Shown one piece after another: positions 8,138 to 17,837 of a stretch of DNA of 64,000 bases. Under the pieces are notes generated by a model. The model searched no databases, was not told where the DNA came from, and saw only the letters and a program-made list of their open reading frames with translations. Where the stretch lies: the NCBI RefSeq assembly GCF_014859355.1, contig NZ_JACUUJ010000001.1:1-64000 (forward strand), in the 5' to 3' direction. The DNA comes from Yoonia sp. GTDB lineage: Bacteria > Pseudomonadota > Alphaproteobacteria > Rhodobacterales > Rhodobacteraceae. Positions within the stretch are counted from its first letter, which is position 1. Every line of letters starts with the position of its first letter. The translations under genes were made by a program, and so were the position numbers.

Positions 8138-9408
8138 GCGCCGTTTTCCCGCATCACATGCCCCGCCAGATAAAGCGAACCGCAGATCAGGATCCGCGCG
8201 TTCGGGTTGCGCTTTGAGATTGCTGCAATCGCATCCTGCACATTGTCAGCCGTGGTCGCGGTCAGCCCGACCTTTGCCGCAAAGCTGGCGGTGTCGGCGG
8301 CAGGAACCGTGTTTGCCTCGCCGGGGATGGATAGCGCGGTCAGGCTGTCGGCCACTGCCGCCAGCGGCGCAAGATAGCCTGCGATATCCTTGGTGTTCAG
8401 CATCCCGCAAATCAGATGCGTCGGGCGAGGTAAGAGCATCTTTAGCGTCGCGGCCAGTGCCAGACCTGCCGCAGGGTTATGCCCGCCATCCAGCCACAGC
8501 TCTGCCGGATGCGCCAGATCAACCAATGCGCCGTTGGTTAGCCGTTCCATCCTTGCTGGCCAATAGGGGGTGGTCACGGCGGCCTCGCAGGCGGCGTCGT
8601 TCTTGCCCAGCAGGCGCAGCGTTGCGATTGCGGCGCCCGCATTCATGATCTGGTGCGGGCCGCGCAACGCGGGCAGGGGCAAATCCAGCAGGCCGCGTTC
8701 ATCCTGATAGATCAGCCGGTCGCGTTCGGTGCTGACGTGCCAGTGCTGACCATAGGCCAGCAGCGGCGCACCAAGCCGCGCGGCAACGCCTTCGATCACA
8801 TCCATCGCTGGTTCATGTTGCGGGCCGACGATACAAGGCACACCGCGTTTGATGATCCCCGCCTTTTCGCCTGCGATGGCTGCCAGCGTGTCACCAAGGA
8901 ACGACTGATGGTCAAGGTCCACAGGCGTGATCACCGTTGCCACCGGATCGCTGATCACATTGGTCGCGTCCAACCGCCCGCCAAGACCGACTTCAAGCAG
9001 GGTGTAATCGGCTGGTGTTTCGGCAAAGGCCAGCAGTGCGGCGACGGTGGTAATTTCAAAATAAGTGATGCTGCCGGTGCCATTGGCGGCATAGCAGCGG
9101 TCCAAGACCTGCGTCAGCGCGGCTTCGGTGATCAGATCGCCCGCCAACCTGATGCGTTCATGAAACCGCGCCAGATGCGGGGATGTATAGGCGTGAACCT
9201 GCGCGCCCGACTGTTCCAGACCGGCGCGGATCATCGCCTGCGTCGATCCCTTGCCGTTCGTGCCCGCGATATGAATGACCGGCGGTAGTTGGTCCTGGGG
9301 GTTGCCCACGGTATCCAGCAGCCGCCAGACCCGATCCAGCGTCAGGTCGATGACCTTGGGGTGCAGGGCCATCATCCGCGCAAGGATGACGTCAGACCCG
9401 GCGTTCAC
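8134..9408 (-). CDS. folC: Bifunctional dihydrofolate synthase / folylpolyglutamate synthase
   Basis: Mur-ligase family enzyme of 424 residues. It adds glutamate to dihydropteroate and then to tetrahydrofolates, in the cytosol. The ATP loop [11 protein letters not shown] is at residues 47-57, and [12 protein letters not shown] near 75-86 is the folate-binding region of FolC. Later signatures are [13 protein letters not shown] and the WLDGGHNPA motif near 308. The start is GTG at 9406-9408, overlapping the accD stop as GTGA; the next ATG pair is 11 codons in. The accD-folC order is common in proteobacteria. It is followed by a coupled gene for a secreted protein. Confidence 0.96.
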   Translation of the reverse strand: MNAGSDVILARMMALHPKVIDLTLDRVWRLLDTVGNPQDQLPPVIHIAGTNGKGSTQAMIRAGLEQSGAQVHAYTSPHLARFHERIRLAGDLITEAALTQVLDRCYAANGTGSITYFEITTVAALLAFAETPADYTLLEVGLGGRLDATNVISDPVATVITPVDLDHQSFLGDTLAAIAGEKAGIIKRGVPCIVGPQHEPAMDVIEGVAARLGAPLLAYGQHWHVSTERDRLIYQDERGLLDLPLPALRGPHQIMNAGAAIATLRLLGKNDAACEAAVTTPYWPARMERLTNGALVDLAHPAELWLDGGHNPAAGLALAATLKMLLPRPTHLICGMLNTKDIAGYLAPLAAVADSLTALSIPGEANTVPAADTASFAAKVGLTATTADNVQDAIAAISKRNPNARILICGSLYLAGHVMRENGA

Positions 9409-10337
9409 TTGGCATCATCCGCCGCTTCGATTTCTTCGGTGGCTTCGGATTTGATTTCGGGGGCGGGCAGATCGCCTTTGATCGGTGGATCAAGTTTCAT
9501 CAGCATCCGCACGATGGTGACCAGTTCATCTTTCAGATCGGTGCGCTTGGTCACACGGTCCAGCATCCCGTGATCCAGCAGGTATTCCGCGCGCTGAAAC
9601 CCTTCGGGCAGCTTTTCACCGATGGTCTGTTCGATGACCCGCGCACCGGCAAAGCCGATCAGCGCATTGGGTTCGGCAATCTGCACATCGCCCAACATCG
9701 CGTAAGACGCTGTGACGCCCCCGGTGGTCGGATGCGTCAGCACCACGATATAGGGCAAGCCCGCCTCTTTCAGCATTTGCACGGCGATGGTGGTGCGTGG
9801 CATCTGCATCAGGCCCAGAATGCCCTCTTGCATGCGTGCGCCACCGGCGGCGGAAAACAGGATCAGCGGACGCCCCAGCGCAATGGCGCGTTCGGCGGCG
9901 GCGACAATGGCGTTGCCCACAAACATCGACATCGACCCGCCCATAAAGGAAAAGTCCTGCACAGCGACCACGACCGGCGTGCGCCCGATATCGCCCTCGG
10001 CGATGACCATCGCGTCTTTTTCGCCGGTTTTTTTGCGGGCTTCCTTGATCCGGTCGGTGTATTTCTTTTGGTCGCGGAAATGCAGCGGGTCTGCTACGGG
10101 TTCGGGCACGGCGACTTCGGTGAACAGCCCGCCATCAAAGATGGATTTCAGCCGGTCGCGGGCACCGATCGGCATATGGTGGTCGCAATTGGTGCAAACG
10201 TTCAGATTGTCTGCCAATTCCCGATGGAACAGCATGGTGCCGCATTCGGTGCATTTGGTCCACAGGTTGTCGGGCACTTCGCGGCGCGAAAACAGCGAAT
10301 TGATCGTGGGGCGGACGTAGTTGGTGATCCAGTTCAT
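9405..10337 (-). CDS. accD: Acetyl-CoA carboxylase carboxyltransferase subunit beta
   Basis: Beta subunit of the carboxyltransferase that makes malonyl-CoA for fatty acid synthesis; it works as a heterotetramer with AccA, which is not in this window. 310 residues. The zinc ribbon at the N-terminus has cysteine pairs in TKCTECGT and NVCTNCDH, followed by the crotonase-fold domain with [11 protein letters not shown] and the oxyanion loop region GGARMQEG. The start at 10337 ([10 protein letters not shown]) has AAGG upstream and matches the family N-terminus; an in-frame start 30 codons earlier is rejected. The acidic tail after residue 285 is variable in the family. Overlaps folC. Confidence 0.97.
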   Translation of the reverse strand: MNWITNYVRPTINSLFSRREVPDNLWTKCTECGTMLFHRELADNLNVCTNCDHHMPIGARDRLKSIFDGGLFTEVAVPEPVADPLHFRDQKKYTDRIKEARKKTGEKDAMVIAEGDIGRTPVVVAVQDFSFMGGSMSMFVGNAIVAAAERAIALGRPLILFSAAGGARMQEGILGLMQMPRTTIAVQMLKEAGLPYIVVLTHPTTGGVTASYAMLGDVQIAEPNALIGFAGARVIEQTIGEKLPEGFQRAEYLLDHGMLDRVTKRTDLKDELVTIVRMLMKLDPPIKGDLPAPEIKSEATEEIEAADDAK

Positions 10338-10393
10338 GGGGTGCCTTCTGACGGTGACGCCAGAGAGATATGCCGCAATGCCATGAAATGCAA

Positions 10394-11302
10394 TCAGCGC
10401 CTGATCGCGATGCGCGCCGCCAGCCACAGCACAAAGACCATCGCCACAGACGACAGAATTTCCAAAACGCCCCCAAGGGTCGCCAATGCGCGCAGGCTAT
10501 AGTCATAATCAGCCGGGTCAAAGGCGGGGTAGAGGAAAAGCGCCAGCCCGCTGGCTGGCCACCCCGCGATCCCGACCAGCAGCAGGGCAAAGGCGTTATT
10601 GGCCAGATGCAGCCCGATTGCGGCCCCCAGATTGCCGCTGCGTGCCGTCAGATCAGCGCAGGCCAGCCCAAGTGCGGTGGCCCAGATCACGTAAAGCGTC
10701 GAATCCGCAGGGCCGATGCCGTTATAATAATGGGACAGACCAAAGATAAGCGACGGCAGCCCCATCCACAAGATGCGCGATGATGACCTGACCGCCAGTT
10801 GTTGTTGCAGATAGCCGCGAAAATAGATTTCCTCGGTCGTGACCTGGATCACCAGAACCACCAGCGCCAATGGCAGGAATGCCACCCAGCGCAGCAGGCT
10901 GCGCACCTCGGCCAGTTCGGCAAAGGCGATCCATGGCGGCAGGATTTCCAGCGCAAGCAAGACTGCGCCAACGGCCAATGTCACGCGCCATACGGATGTC
11001 ATGGCCGGTTCGGGCGGGCCGATCAGTGACCAGAACCCCCTGCCATGCACCCGCTGCAACATGCGCACGAAAATCAACGCTGTGATGCCGAAGGTGCCAA
11101 ACTGTAACAATGTCGCAAAAGCACTGGTGCCTTCCACATACCCGTTGCGAAGCGGTTCAGGTAGCAACAGGCCAACGATGACCGGGGCAAACCAGAACGC
11201 CAGTTCAAATCCGGCAACCATGACCAACACGCGCCGCATGTCGGTGCAGGCAGTAGCAGGCCGGATGAAATCGGCATGAGCGGTGTAAGGGTCGCGTGAC
11301 AT
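10394..11302 (-). CDS. CPBP-family intramembrane glutamic endopeptidase
   Basis: Membrane protein of 302 residues with about eight hydrophobic helices, belonging to the CPBP (CAAX protease/bacteriocin-processing, Abi) family. All three motifs are present: TTEEIYFRG (EExxxR), FGLSHYYNG (FxxxH) and [10 protein letters not shown] (HxxxN), so the active-site residues are intact. An in-frame start 43 codons upstream would overlap the divergent ilvD leader; the ATG at 11302 is preferred. Bacterial targets of these proteases are mostly unknown, and no peptide substrate gene is visible nearby. It lies upstream of accD with a 56-base gap and may be a separate transcript. Confidence 0.9.
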   Translation of the reverse strand: MSRDPYTAHADFIRPATACTDMRRVLVMVAGFELAFWFAPVIVGLLLPEPLRNGYVEGTSAFATLLQFGTFGITALIFVRMLQRVHGRGFWSLIGPPEPAMTSVWRVTLAVGAVLLALEILPPWIAFAELAEVRSLLRWVAFLPLALVVLVIQVTTEEIYFRGYLQQQLAVRSSSRILWMGLPSLIFGLSHYYNGIGPADSTLYVIWATALGLACADLTARSGNLGAAIGLHLANNAFALLLVGIAGWPASGLALFLYPAFDPADYDYSLRALATLGGVLEILSSVAMVFVLWLAARIAIRR

Positions 11303-11402
11303 GCCGGACCCTATGCCGGCCGGATCGGCGGGTGCAAGCGCAGTTCCGGCTTGTGTCAGTCCGGCCTTGGAATTAGACCGTCTGCAACAGTTTCCGGGAG
11401 AA

Positions 11403-13142
11403 ATGAAGATGCTCAAAGGCAAGGCCGACAAAACGAATCTACCCAGCCGCCACGTGACCGAAGGGCCAAGCCGCGCGCCGCACCGGTCGTATTTCTATGC
11501 GATGGGGTTGGACGAAGATGACATCGCGCAACCTTTTGTCGGTGTCGCGACCTGCTGGAACGAGGCCGCGCCTTGCAATATTTCGCTGAACCGACAGGCG
11601 CAGGCGGTGAAGCTGGGCGTCAAGGCGGCCAACGGCACGCCGCGCGAATTCACCACGATCACCGTCACCGACGGCATCGCGATGGGCCACGAAGGGATGC
11701 GGTCCTCGCTCGCCTCGCGTGAAGCGATTGCCGACACGGTTGAATTGACAATGCGCGGCCATTGCTATGACGCGCTGGTGGGGCTTGCCGGTTGCGACAA
11801 ATCCCTGCCCGGCATGATGATGGCGATGGTGCGCCTGAACGTGCCGTCTGTGTTCATGTATGGCGGGTCGATACTGCCGGGCCGGCTAAACGACAGGGAC
11901 GTGACTGTGCAGGATGTGTTCGAGGCGGTGGGCCAGCACCAAGCTGGCAACATGTCTGACGCCGAACTGGAAATCCTTGAACGGGTGGCCTGCCCGTCCG
12001 CCGGGGCCTGCGGTGGCCAGTTCACCGCCAACACCATGGCCTGCGTATCCGAGGCGATCGGCCTTGCGCTGATGAATTCATCCGGCGCACCCGCCCCATA
12101 TGAAAGCCGCGACCAATATGGCGAGGCATCTGGCGAAGCGGTGATGCATCTGATCGAAAGAAACATCCGCGCCCGCGATATCGTCACACGCAAATCGCTG
12201 GAAAACGCGGCCCGCGTTGTGGCCTGCACCGGTGGGTCCACCAATGCCGGGCTGCACCTGCCCGCCATCGCCGCAGAGGCGGGGATTGATTTCGACCTCT
12301 TCGATGTCTGCGACATCTTCCGCGACACGCCCTATTTCGTCGATCTGAAACCGGGTGGTCAGTATGTGGCCAAAGACCTCTACGAAGCTGGCGGCGTGCC
12401 AGTCGTGCTGAAGGAGTTGCGCAAGGCCGGTCTGATCCATGAAGACTGCATGACAGCATCGGGCCGCGTGATTGGCGAAGAACTTGACATGATCAAAGGC
12501 GAAGCCGACAGCAAGGTGATCTATCCTGTCGAAACCCCGATCACCAAAACCGGCGGTGTTGTCGGGTTGAAAGGCAACCTTGCCCCTGATGGCGCGATCG
12601 TCAAAGTGGCGGGCATGGGCGAAGACGAACAGGTCTTCACCGGCCCGGCCCGTGTGTTCGAATGTGAAGAAGACGCGTTCGAGTCCGTAAAGGCGCGCCA
12701 ATATAAAGAAGGCGAAGTCCTGGTCATCCGCAACGAAGGCCCCGCAGGTGGCCCCGGTATGCGCGAAATGCTGTCCACTACCGCCGCACTGTCGGGGCAG
12801 GGGATGGGCAAAAAGGTCGCCCTGATCACAGATGGCCGTTTTTCGGGGGCGACCCGTGGTTTCTGTGTCGGTCACGTGGGGCCAGAGGCCGCGCACGGCG
12901 GGCCGATTGCACTGTTGGAAGATGGTGACATGATCACTATCAACGCTATCACTGGCGAATTGTCCGTTGATTTGACAGATGATGTGCTGGCCGCCCGCAA
13001 GGCAAACTGGAAAGGCCCGCGTGAAACGATCTATGCATCCGGCGCGCTGTGGAAATACGCGCAGCTGGTCGGATCCACCCGGCTGGGTGCTGTCACACAC
13101 CCCGGTGCCAAGGCTGAAAAGCACATCTATATGGATCTGTAA
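11403..13142 (+). CDS. ilvD: Dihydroxy-acid dehydratase
   Basis: Iron-sulfur dehydratase of the branched-chain amino acid pathway that converts dihydroxyisovalerate and dihydroxymethylvalerate to their 2-keto acids. 579 residues, normal for the short IlvD/Edd type. Cluster ligands are C58 (EAAPCN), C131 (AGCDKSLPG) and C203 (GACGGQF); [15 protein letters not shown] near the C-terminus holds the catalytic serine. An upstream in-frame ATG at 11301 was rejected because ATG 11403 follows a GGGAGAA box and gives the usual MLKGK-type N-terminus. It is divergent from the CPBP gene and followed after 5 bases by a lipoprotein gene. Confidence 0.97.
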   Translation: MKMLKGKADKTNLPSRHVTEGPSRAPHRSYFYAMGLDEDDIAQPFVGVATCWNEAAPCNISLNRQAQAVKLGVKAANGTPREFTTITVTDGIAMGHEGMRSSLASREAIADTVELTMRGHCYDALVGLAGCDKSLPGMMMAMVRLNVPSVFMYGGSILPGRLNDRDVTVQDVFEAVGQHQAGNMSDAELEILERVACPSAGACGGQFTANTMACVSEAIGLALMNSSGAPAPYESRDQYGEASGEAVMHLIERNIRARDIVTRKSLENAARVVACTGGSTNAGLHLPAIAAEAGIDFDLFDVCDIFRDTPYFVDLKPGGQYVAKDLYEAGGVPVVLKELRKAGLIHEDCMTASGRVIGEELDMIKGEADSKVIYPVETPITKTGGVVGLKGNLAPDGAIVKVAGMGEDEQVFTGPARVFECEEDAFESVKARQYKEGEVLVIRNEGPAGGPGMREMLSTTAALSGQGMGKKVALITDGRFSGATRGFCVGHVGPEAAHGGPIALLEDGDMITINAITGELSVDLTDDVLAARKANWKGPRETIYASGALWKYAQLVGSTRLGAVTHPGAKAEKHIYMDL

Positions 13143-13147
13143 CCGGC

Positions 13148-13747
13148 ATGTGGCGCTATGGCTGCGCAGGGCTGGCCTTACTGGCCGTGACAGCCTGTCT
13201 TTCTGCCCCGCCAGTGCAGTCAATTGCACTGCTTGGCGGGGAAATTGTGGTGACTCCGCCCGCAGGGTATTGCGTGGACCCGTCTGCCGGCCGCGCAGCT
13301 GACGGATTTGCAGTGATTGCGGCCTGTGCGTCCTTAAGTGAAGAGGGCGCATTGCCATCGGTGATCGGCGTGGCGACCGTGCAGGTTGGTCCGCCCAACA
13401 GCGGAATCGCTTACGGCGAAGAATCCGGTCTGCGTGATCTGCTGGTATCTGATGCCGGAGCCAAATTGCTAAGTGCGACGGGCAATGGCGACACGATCAC
13501 CGTGGTCGGGTCACAGGTGTCAGGGCGCGTGGTCAGCGTTCACTTCAACGATATCGGCCCGCCGCCTTTGACCGGATTGCAGTCCGAAGAATGGCGCGCA
13601 TTCCTTAATATGAATGGCAGGCTGGTTACGGTTGCCGTGCGCGGGCCCGAATCTGCGCCGCTGACAGATGGCACGGGCGCGTGGCTGTTGAACATGATGG
13701 TCAAGTCTCTGTTGACGACGGTCAATGACGCCGCTGACAAGGCGTGA
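13148..13747 (+). CDS. Predicted lipoprotein of unknown function
   Basis: 199 residues. A lipobox VTAC ends a short hydrophobic signal (CAGLALLAVTAC), so the protein is probably lipid-anchored after Cys17. The mature part contains GEIVVTPPAGYCVDP and an internal cysteine pair, and shows no catalytic motif I know. It begins 5 bases after ilvD and its stop overlaps the GTG of the next gene (GTGA), so it forms a transcript with its followers. Function unknown. Confidence 0.78.
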   Translation: MWRYGCAGLALLAVTACLSAPPVQSIALLGGEIVVTPPAGYCVDPSAGRAADGFAVIAACASLSEEGALPSVIGVATVQVGPPNSGIAYGEESGLRDLLVSDAGAKLLSATGNGDTITVVGSQVSGRVVSVHFNDIGPPPLTGLQSEEWRAFLNMNGRLVTVAVRGPESAPLTDGTGAWLLNMMVKSLLTTVNDAADKA

Positions 13748-14529
13748 CTTCAGATATGGCGGGATACCTTAACGGATCTTTCGCAAGATTTTTGCACCGA
13801 CGCGCCTTGGCGCGCTGGTCAGCAGCGGCACGGGGCGCGATGCAGACCGATTTGCCCGTTTTGCGCGCCCAGCGGCGGCAGGCCCGTCAATTGCGTGGGG
13901 CATTGCAAGAATTTTCTGCGATTGCCGATACCCGGCTGACGTTGCCCGTGATCGGGTCAGACAGCTTTCCCCGGCCGACAGGCACCGATTGGGCGTGGCG
14001 GCCGGACGCGTGGCGCTTGGGATTGCCGGCCCCAGGGTCTGCGGGTTTTTCTGACAGGGTCGCGCTGTGCGAGGGGTTGACGGTTTTTCATGATTGCCCC
14101 GCGCGCGAAATCGCCCTGCGTCAGATCCGCAATACCAGCAAAAGCGATCTTGCCCCCTTTGGCATTGCGATTGAGGTGTTCAACTTTGAAGGCAACTTTT
14201 TGTCATTGGCTGTCGATCTGCCGCCGGCCGCTTGCGAAGGGCTGCGCAAACGCCACCTCTTCAGCCTGTCGACCTTGATTACGGCAGAATTTCCGCTGAT
14301 CGCCTATGCAAGGCTGAATATCAAAAACGGGCCAAATACGGATCAAGACATCAAAACCCTGATGCTGGACCAGCCGGACGCCCCCCTTACATTCGATTTG
14401 GTCAACGACCAGATCCAAATCGCGCGGGTTGAGAAAATCTGGATTGACCTGATTTTCGAAAAACCAAAGTTAAATCTTATCACGATTCGTGATTTTACCC
14501 TCTGTCGCCATCTACGCGCTGCGTTTTGA
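13744..14529 (+). CDS. Hypothetical protein, DUF6478-like
   Basis: 261 residues starting from GTG at 13744 in a GTGA overlap with the preceding lipoprotein gene. It has an Arg-rich N-terminus (ARGAMQTDLPVLRAQRRQAR) that may form a helix, followed by a beta-rich domain (FGIAIEVFNFEGNFLSLAVDL). It resembles the DUF6478 proteins I associate with Rhodobacterales, from memory rather than from a search. No signal peptide or membrane span. Position suggests it acts with the lipoprotein upstream and the small protein downstream, but no role can be stated. Confidence 0.72.
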   Translation: MTSDMAGYLNGSFARFLHRRALARWSAAARGAMQTDLPVLRAQRRQARQLRGALQEFSAIADTRLTLPVIGSDSFPRPTGTDWAWRPDAWRLGLPAPGSAGFSDRVALCEGLTVFHDCPAREIALRQIRNTSKSDLAPFGIAIEVFNFEGNFLSLAVDLPPAACEGLRKRHLFSLSTLITAEFPLIAYARLNIKNGPNTDQDIKTLMLDQPDAPLTFDLVNDQIQIARVEKIWIDLIFEKPKLNLITIRDFTLCRHLRAAF

Positions 14530-14549
14530 CACCCCGGAAAGGCCTGTTC

Positions 14550-14933
14550 ATGACTGCACCGACGCTGAAACAAACGCGATTTCACGCGGGCGTCTGGCAC
14601 GGTGAACTGACCGGCACTGGCCCGGATCATCCTGTTTTGCACGTCACCCATCAGGGCGTTGCGGTTGACGGCATTACTTTCACTCACGATGCAAAGGCCG
14701 GATTGTGGCGAGTTGCGTTTCCCGTCCCGCCCGGCCTGATCAGCGAGGGGGTGCAAACCTTTCTGATCAGCGATGAAGATGGCAGGCCACTGGCCAGTTT
14801 TGTGATTTTGGCCGGCGAGGCATTGGCCGGCGACATCCGCGCCGAGGTCGATTTGCTGCGCGCCGAACTGGACCTACTCAAGCGCGCGTTCCGGCGTCAT
14901 TGCCAGACCAACCAGCCGTTCCTTGACGGGTAG
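14550..14933 (+). CDS. Small conserved-looking hypothetical protein
   Basis: 127 residues, cytosolic by composition. N-terminal two thirds look like beta strands (FHAGVWHGELTG, VAVDGITFTHD); the last 40 residues, DIRAEVDLLRAELDLLKRAF, form a short leucine-rich coiled coil. A TTG start at 14526 overlapping the previous stop is possible, but ATG 14550 follows GGAAAGG and is preferred. Third gene of the unknown trio behind ilvD. No family recognised. Confidence 0.7.
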   Translation: MTAPTLKQTRFHAGVWHGELTGTGPDHPVLHVTHQGVAVDGITFTHDAKAGLWRVAFPVPPGLISEGVQTFLISDEDGRPLASFVILAGEALAGDIRAEVDLLRAELDLLKRAFRRHCQTNQPFLDG

Positions 14934-15017
14934 CCCTGCAACATTTCGCCACCCCCGGCATGAGTGATTTGCAAGACAGCGCGGCAATCACTAGGCTGTA
15001 TCCAACGTTACATCGGG

Positions 15018-16727
15018 ATGTGCATTATCGTGTTAAAAAGATCCATTTCCGCCGCGCTGATTGCGTGTCTTTTCACCCCCAGTATTGGGTCCGCAGGCAG
15101 CATTGATGCAGGGTCTTATCTGGCTGGCCGCCATGCGGGGGTCACAAATGATTTTGGGCGCGGTGCGCGCTATTTCACAAAGGGGCTGATGTCTGACCCT
15201 GGCAACGCGGCTTTGCTGGAAAATGCGATGACGTCTTATCTTGCGCTGGGACAAGCCGATATGGCGGTTCCGATTGCCCAGACGATTGTCGATTATGGAT
15301 ACGATAGCCAGATCGCCAATCTGATACTCAGCCTTGCCGCTGTGAAAAACGGCGACTGGGCTGCTGTATTTGACGCATTGGAACAGAACCGGAGTGTCGG
15401 TCCTTTGGTTGACGGTTTGGCACAGGGTTGGGCGCATATGGGCAAGGGCCAGATGACCAAGGCGCTGGCCGCGTTTGATCAGGTCATCGATACCGATGGT
15501 ATGCAAATTTACGGGTTGACCCACAAAGCCTATGCTTTGGCCATTGCGGGGGACTTCGAAGGCGCCGAAGGCGTGTTCCGCACATCGTTTACCCGTGCCT
15601 TCCGATACAACCGCCGCAGCGCCATCGCCCATGCGCAGATTCTCAGCCAACTTGGCCGAAATGACGATGCGCTCGTCGTCATTGACGGGGTCTTTGGCCG
15701 TCAGCCCGATCCCGGGGTGGCCGCGCTGCGCGCTGATTTGGAAGCCGGGGTCGCTGTGGCCTATGACGCGGTAGACAGCCCGACGGCAGGCATGGCGGAC
15801 ATCTACCTTGTGATCGCAGGCGCCTTGTCGGGGGATGCCAGCGATGCCTATACGCTGCTTTATGCCCGTGCTGCGATGTATCTTGCCCCGGGCAACACCG
15901 ATGCGGTGCTGATGACGGCCGGACTGCTGGACGATTTGGGGCAATATGAACTGGCCAATCAGACCTATGCGGGCGTATCGCGCGACGATCCTGCCTTTCA
16001 TGCCGCCGAATTAGGGCGCGCGGGCGCGCTGCGTGCGGCGGGTCGCGACGATGCGGCGATCGCAGTGCTGGATGGTCTGGCCCGCAGCTATCCCGACATG
16101 CCCCTGGTGCATGCAACCCGGGGCGATACCCTGCGTCAGGTGAAACGTTTCGATGATGCAGCTATCGCCTATAGCCGCGCGCTTGATCTTTACGACGCGA
16201 ATAATCCGGCGCGCTGGTTTGTCCATTATGCGCGGGGGATCACCCACCATCAACGCGATGACTGGCCCGCCGCAGAGTCCGACTTTCGCGCCGCGCTTGA
16301 ATTGCAGCCCAACCAGCCACAGGTGCTGAATTATTTGGGCTATTCTTTGGTCGAACGGAATGAAAAGCTGGACGAAGCATTGACGATGATCGAAACCGCC
16401 GCTGCCGCACGGCCAGATAATGGCGCCATCATTGACAGCCTTGGCTGGGTAATGTTCCAGCTGGGCCGCTATGAAGAAGCCGTGGGCCACCTGGAACTTG
16501 CGGCGTCGCTTGAACCTGTCGATCCGATCATCAACGATCATCTTGGCGATGCCTACTGGGCCGTAGGCCGCAAGACCGAGGCGCGTTTCCAGTGGCATCG
16601 TGCCCTTTCGTTTGGCCCTGATGCCGACGAAGCAGACCGTATTCGCACAAAGCTGGAACGCGGTCTTGATGTCGTCCGCAAACAAGAGGGGATGGACCCC
16701 GTCCAAGTGGCGCGTGGCGACGATTAA
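15018..16727 (+). CDS. Secreted tetratricopeptide-repeat protein
   Basis: 569 residues with a signal peptide ending near SIGSAGS, followed by many TPR units. The C-terminal half has classic repeats, for example ALELQPNQPQVLNYLGYSLVERN and SLGWVMFQLGRYEEAVGHLE (residues about 430-510). Likely a periplasmic or outer-membrane-associated scaffold for protein-protein contacts. Start uncertain: GTG 14964, ATG 15018 and GTG 15030 are all in frame; ATG 15018 gives a sensible signal peptide. The 3' end overlaps ispE by 14 bases. Confidence 0.88.
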   Translation: MCIIVLKRSISAALIACLFTPSIGSAGSIDAGSYLAGRHAGVTNDFGRGARYFTKGLMSDPGNAALLENAMTSYLALGQADMAVPIAQTIVDYGYDSQIANLILSLAAVKNGDWAAVFDALEQNRSVGPLVDGLAQGWAHMGKGQMTKALAAFDQVIDTDGMQIYGLTHKAYALAIAGDFEGAEGVFRTSFTRAFRYNRRSAIAHAQILSQLGRNDDALVVIDGVFGRQPDPGVAALRADLEAGVAVAYDAVDSPTAGMADIYLVIAGALSGDASDAYTLLYARAAMYLAPGNTDAVLMTAGLLDDLGQYELANQTYAGVSRDDPAFHAAELGRAGALRAAGRDDAAIAVLDGLARSYPDMPLVHATRGDTLRQVKRFDDAAIAYSRALDLYDANNPARWFVHYARGITHHQRDDWPAAESDFRAALELQPNQPQVLNYLGYSLVERNEKLDEALTMIETAAAARPDNGAIIDSLGWVMFQLGRYEEAVGHLELAASLEPVDPIINDHLGDAYWAVGRKTEARFQWHRALSFGPDADEADRIRTKLERGLDVVRKQEGMDPVQVARGDD

Positions 16728-17571
16728 AGGCACTGCACCGGCCAAGGTGAACCTGACGCTGCACGTCACCGGGCAGCGCGACGACGGCTATCATTTACTT
16801 GACAGTCTGGTGGTTTTTGCTGGCGTGGTGGATCGACTGAGCGCAACCAGTGCGCCGGATCTACGCCTGCAAGTCACAGGGCCATTCGCCATGGGTGTGC
16901 CAACCGATGCCAGCAATCTTGTGATGCGGGCAGCCAAGGCGCTGCAACAAGCGCGCGGCGTCAAGGGCGGGGCGTTCTTGAACCTTGAAAAAAACCTGCC
17001 CCATGCAGCGGGAATTGGTGGTGGGTCATCAGATGCGGCAGCGACCTTGACGCTGCTGGCTGATTTGTGGGGCGTAAGCCCGCTTTCGCCCGATATGCCA
17101 GAGGTTCTTGCGCTGGGCGCTGATCTGCCGGTCTGTCTGCGCGCGCCCTCTCCGATTCGGATGAGCGGGGTTGGAGACCTTTTATCTGCGGTCCCTCCAT
17201 TGCCGCCTTGTGCCTTGGTGCTGGTGCGCCCACCCGTGGCCGTGCCAACGCAGGCCGTGTTCAAGGCTTTGCAACAAAAAAACGGCAGCCCGATGGAACC
17301 GCTGCCGCTGGGGCTTGATTTTGACGGCTTCAGCGCGTGGCTTGCCCGGCAGCGCAATGATCTATTGCGCCCGGCGCGTGCCATTGCCCCGGATATTTCT
17401 GCCGCTATTGCCAAACTGCAGGCACAACCCGGCGTGGCAGCAGCAGGTATGTCTGGATCAGGTGCTACCTGTTATGGGTTGGTCAAGGATATGGCGACAG
17501 CGCGTCATGTCGCCAGGGTCATCCAGGTGTCCCATATGAACTGGTGGGTGGCGCCTTCGGCTGTTTTGTGA
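16714..17571 (+). CDS. ispE: 4-diphosphocytidyl-2-C-methyl-D-erythritol kinase
   Basis: GHMP kinase of the MEP isoprenoid pathway, which phosphorylates CDP-methylerythritol at the 2-hydroxyl. 285 residues. The N-terminus has APAKVNLTLHVTGQRDDGYH with the catalytic lysine region; the ATP loop LPHAAGIGGGSSDAA is near residues 85-99; GMSGSGATCYGL near the C-terminus is motif 3. The start is taken as GTG 16714, which overlaps the TPR gene end by 14 bases; an ATG at 16600 would give an N-terminal extension foreign to IspE. The overlap suggests coupled translation although the two functions are unrelated. Confidence 0.93.
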   Translation: MATIKGTAPAKVNLTLHVTGQRDDGYHLLDSLVVFAGVVDRLSATSAPDLRLQVTGPFAMGVPTDASNLVMRAAKALQQARGVKGGAFLNLEKNLPHAAGIGGGSSDAAATLTLLADLWGVSPLSPDMPEVLALGADLPVCLRAPSPIRMSGVGDLLSAVPPLPPCALVLVRPPVAVPTQAVFKALQQKNGSPMEPLPLGLDFDGFSAWLARQRNDLLRPARAIAPDISAAIAKLQAQPGVAAAGMSGSGATCYGLVKDMATARHVARVIQVSHMNWWVAPSAVL

Positions 17572-17628
17572 TCCGGCTCACTGCCGCTGCCGCGCTTCTT
17601 TCGAGCTTGGATATCCCCGCCGGAGAGC

Positions 17629-17700
17629 GTAAATTTCGCGAAATTTACTTAGGGGGCTTTGCCCCCGACCCTTTCGGGTCTCCCCCAGGATATTTTCGGG
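17629..17700. repeat. Intergenic palindromic repeat element (three hairpins)
   Basis: A perfect 20-base palindrome GTAAATTTCGCGAAATTTAC (17629-17648), then the hairpin GGGGGCTTTGCCCCC (17652-17666), then GACCCTTTCGGGTC (17667-17680), followed by CCCCCAGGATATTTTCGGGCC. The GGGGGCTTTGCCCCC...CCCCC.GGATATTTT arrangement is like dispersed intergenic elements I associate with Rhodobacterales genomes. It follows ispE and may also act on mRNA ends. Confidence 0.6.
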
Positions 17701-17789
17701 CCAATAATAACGAAGTGTTAATCTTAAAGCCTGACAATGCGATTGCGGCACAGGCGGGGACGCCGATGACCGCGGCCGGTAATGACCGG

Positions 17790-17824
17790 AAAAGGCCCAC
17801 CGCCGTCACCGGGGTGGGCCTTTT
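17790..17824. terminator. Bidirectional Rho-independent terminator between ispE and sdhB
   Basis: Stem AAAAGGCCCACC (17790-17801) pairs with GGTGGGCCTTTT (17813-17824) around an 11-base loop. T-runs lie on both sides, so it can end both the plus-strand ispE transcript and the minus-strand sdh transcript, whose stop is 13 bases away. Confidence 0.9.
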
Positions 17825-17837
17825 GCCTGAGTATTAT

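Noticed and set aside
12078-13358. 426-residue open frame on the minus strand
   Set aside because: Antisense to ilvD and the next lipoprotein gene, which both have strong family support.
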